The notes under the pieces: model-generated
The model's database searches: none
What the model was told of the DNA's origin: nothing
Seen by the model: the letters and a program-made list of their open reading frames with translations, nothing else
Assembly (NCBI GenBank): GCA_964006375.1
Contig: OZ023267.1
Location: forward strand, 86,290,906-86,354,905
Origin: Tillus elongatus
Lineage: Eukaryota > Arthropoda > Insecta > Coleoptera > Cleridae
Reading direction: 5' to 3'
Length of the DNA stretch: 64,000 nucleotides
Shown: in pieces, positions 62,133 through 64,000 of the stretch
How positions within the stretch are numbered: the stretch's first letter is position 1
How the letters are laid out: each line of letters starts with the position of its first letter
Program-made: the position numbers and the translations under genes

Positions 62133-64000
62133 ATGGATCAGGAGAGAAGAGATGAGCAAGAGATTAGTGAGAATGTAGAAGAGCAGGCCGAAGAAATGGT
62201 AAACGTAAGAGAAGTAACAGTGGTAGAAGAACAGACACTTGACGGAGGCAAGGTAGAAGAAACAATTACGCCCAAACAAAAATCTGACATTGACTACGAT
62301 AGAATGTTAACATTACTGCAAAGTATGAACCAGAAAATGGACAAACAAGAAAGGAATATAAATAGCCTAAAACAAGACATAAATGAAAGTAAAAGGGAAA
62401 TGAATGAAAGTATAAGTGGTATAAAACGAGATATAAATGAGAAAGTAGAAAAAATTGGAGAAAATATGGGTAGTTTAAAGAATGACATGAATGAGAAAAT
62501 GGAAAACCAGGAGAGAATGATGCATGAAAATATAAATAGTCTGAAAGGAGAGATTAAGAAGGAAATGAATGAGGGAATCAAGAAGATGGATGAACGACTG
62601 AAAGAAATGGATGAGAAAATAACAGGAAAATGGAGAAAGATATGCAAGACTTGAAAATAGACATAGAAAGAAAGGTGGATGACAAGACATAAATGAAAGT
62701 AAAAGGGAAATGAATGAAAGTATAAGTGGTATAAAACGAGATATAAATGAGAAAGTAGAAAAAATTGGAGAAAATATGGGTAGTTTAAAGAATGACATGA
62801 ATGAGAAAATGGAAAACCAGGAGAGAATGATGCATGAAAATATAAATAGTCTGAAAGGAGAGATTAAGAAGGAAATGAATGAGGGAATCAAGAAGATGGA
62901 TGAACGACTAAAAGAAATGGATGAGAAAATAACAGGAAAAATGGAGAAAGATATGCAAGACTTGAAAATAGACATAGAAAGAAAGATAACTGAGAATATG
63001 AAGGAAACAGGAAAGATGGTGCTAGAGAGAATGAAAGTGACAGAGGATGAGATAAGTAGTATAATACAGGTGGGAAATGAAAGATATCAGAGTACGATTG
63101 GCATGAATATGATAATGGAACAAAAGATTGAAAATTATCAAAGTGAAATAAATGGAAAGTTGACTGAGACGAAAGAGAACGTTGAAAGAGTAGAACAAGT
63201 AAGTCAGTGTGGATGAGATGAAAAGATTGAAAGATGAGACAGAGATGAGATTAAATTTAGAGACTGTGAGAATAAGAGAAGGAGTAGAAGAAAATATGAA
63301 ACAGAAATTAGAAAGAATCGAACGTCAGATAAGGCAAGGTATGGGGAATGAAAGAGTTGTTTACCCAGTCACAAACGAGACAGGACTTAAATTTGATGGA
63401 CACATAAATAAATTACACCCAAAAGTATTCGTCACGAGTCTGCTGAACAAGCTGAAAAATATTTACGATCTCCAAGATATAAAAGAAATTATAAAGCAAA
63501 GCTTGAAAGGAGATGCGCTGGTATGGTTCACCAGCAAAGAAGAAGGGATAGAGAACGCAGAAGACTTTGAAAGAAAATTTATGAGCCATTATTGGGGAGA
63601 TACGCAGCAAGGTTTGGTAAGAGAAAAATTATACTTTGGAAGATACAATCCGAACGATTCAAAGGAAATGTCGAGCTATGCTTTGCATATATATGACATG
63701 GCGCAACATTTAACTCCGAGAATGAGAGAGGAAGAACTAATAGTGTACATAGCAAGACATTTTAGCAAGGAAATATCAGGGACGATAGGAATCTATAACA
63801 TAAGAACGCTTGACCAAATGATTGATTACCTACAAAGGATACAGCGAACCACCCGGAATGAAAATAAAGAAAAAAATTAAAATAGGAGGCGTAACTATGA
63901 GGAAAATCGACTAAATTACAGACAAGATACAAATGGGGGAACAGGTATAATGGACGACAATATGGACCGTACAATGACTCACAAAATGAACAAGGGGGAA
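62133..64000 (+). pseudogene. Ty3/gypsy Gag with long charged coiled coil, frameshifted, runs to window end
   Basis: ATG 62133 opens an acidic region and then a Lys/Glu/Met/Asn-rich heptad-repeat coiled coil. A 310-bp tandem duplication (62372-62681; 62682-62991) doubles part of the coil; the first copy has one base fewer in an A-run, and the frame changes between 62133-62654 and 62710-63216. A further frame change near 63200 leads to 63209-63880, with the capsid-like core (GLKFDGHINKLHPKVFV, KQSLKGDALVWFTSK, FERKFMSHYWGDTQQ, LTPRMREEELIVYIARHFS). After TAA 63878-63880 the sequence still looks like a polar Asn/Arg/Gly-rich Gag tail. Pol would lie beyond the window. Confidence 0.75.
62372..62991 (+). 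repeat. 310-bp tandem duplication in Gag coding sequence
   Basis: 62372-62681 and 62682-62991 are almost identical; a one-base difference (GGAAAATGG versus GGAAAAATGG) and rare substitutions are seen. The length is not a multiple of three. Confidence 0.95.

Noticed and set aside
62294..62975. Minus-strand frames rich in Phe, Ser and Ile opposite the coiled coil
   Set aside because: Antisense shadow of the Lys/Glu-rich Gag coding sequence.

Overview
The window looks like a repeat-rich arthropod (most likely insect) nuclear genome. It is AT-rich, has GT-AG introns and TATA/initiator promoters, and carries transposable elements typical of insects: an env-bearing errantivirus-like Ty3/gypsy element, several other gypsy elements, Jockey- and R1/LOA-like LINEs, a Penelope-like element and a tRNA-headed SINE. 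The species cannot be named from sequence alone. There is no bacterial-style operon, rRNA gene or CRISPR array.

Layout. (1) 1-5640 holds pieces of a protein-primed-type family B DNA polymerase (PolB) gene family, as found in Maverick/Polinton- and adintovirus-like elements. They are a C-terminal polymerase segment whose motif B is split by an intron, a 70-residue Cys-rich protein with its own TATA+initiator, an N-terminal PolB-type domain with its own TATA+initiator, and a frameshifted finger-plus-N-terminal exon. (2) 6340-8840 holds an intronless secreted matrix metalloproteinase (MMP) gene behind a tandemly duplicated TATA-bearing 62-bp unit; its last 554 bp are duplicated downstream. (3) 8.8-13.5 kb is AT-rich and mostly non-coding, with degenerate tandem repeats. 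(4) 13.5-15.7 kb has an array of CCGCCAT (YY1/Pho-like) and GC-box motifs, a LINE fragment, and a CCAAT/CRE-containing segment. (5) 15.7-21.5 kb is a minus-strand errantivirus-like element (protease, RT, RNase H, integrase, env), broken by stops and frameshifts. (6) 22.2-26.3 kb is a Penelope-like element with an uninterrupted 854-codon ORF (RT plus GIY-YIG), sitting inside a (TA)n tract of another repeat. (7) 26.7-39.3 kb mixes (TA)n-tailed repeats, a minus-strand gypsy pol, a SINE and a Jockey-like LINE. (8) 39.46-55.6 kb is a giant inverted duplication (arms about 6.7 kb before later changes) centred on a (TA)n tract at about 48.8 kb; each arm carries an LTR-PBS-gag-protease fragment. (9) 57.0-59.3 kb is another decayed gypsy element. 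(10) 61.5-64 kb is the 5' part of a further gypsy element whose Gag has a long charged coiled coil.

The most interesting points are the spliced PolB exons and neighbouring promoter-bearing first exons, the intronless MMP with recent local duplications, the hammerhead-ribozyme-like hairpins at both ends of the Penelope-like element, and the 15-16 kb palindrome. From about 13.5 kb onward most sequence is nested, mostly broken mobile-element material. This could be a TE graveyard or a small-RNA source locus; the sequence alone cannot decide. Elements here are described as found; none is reconstructed.
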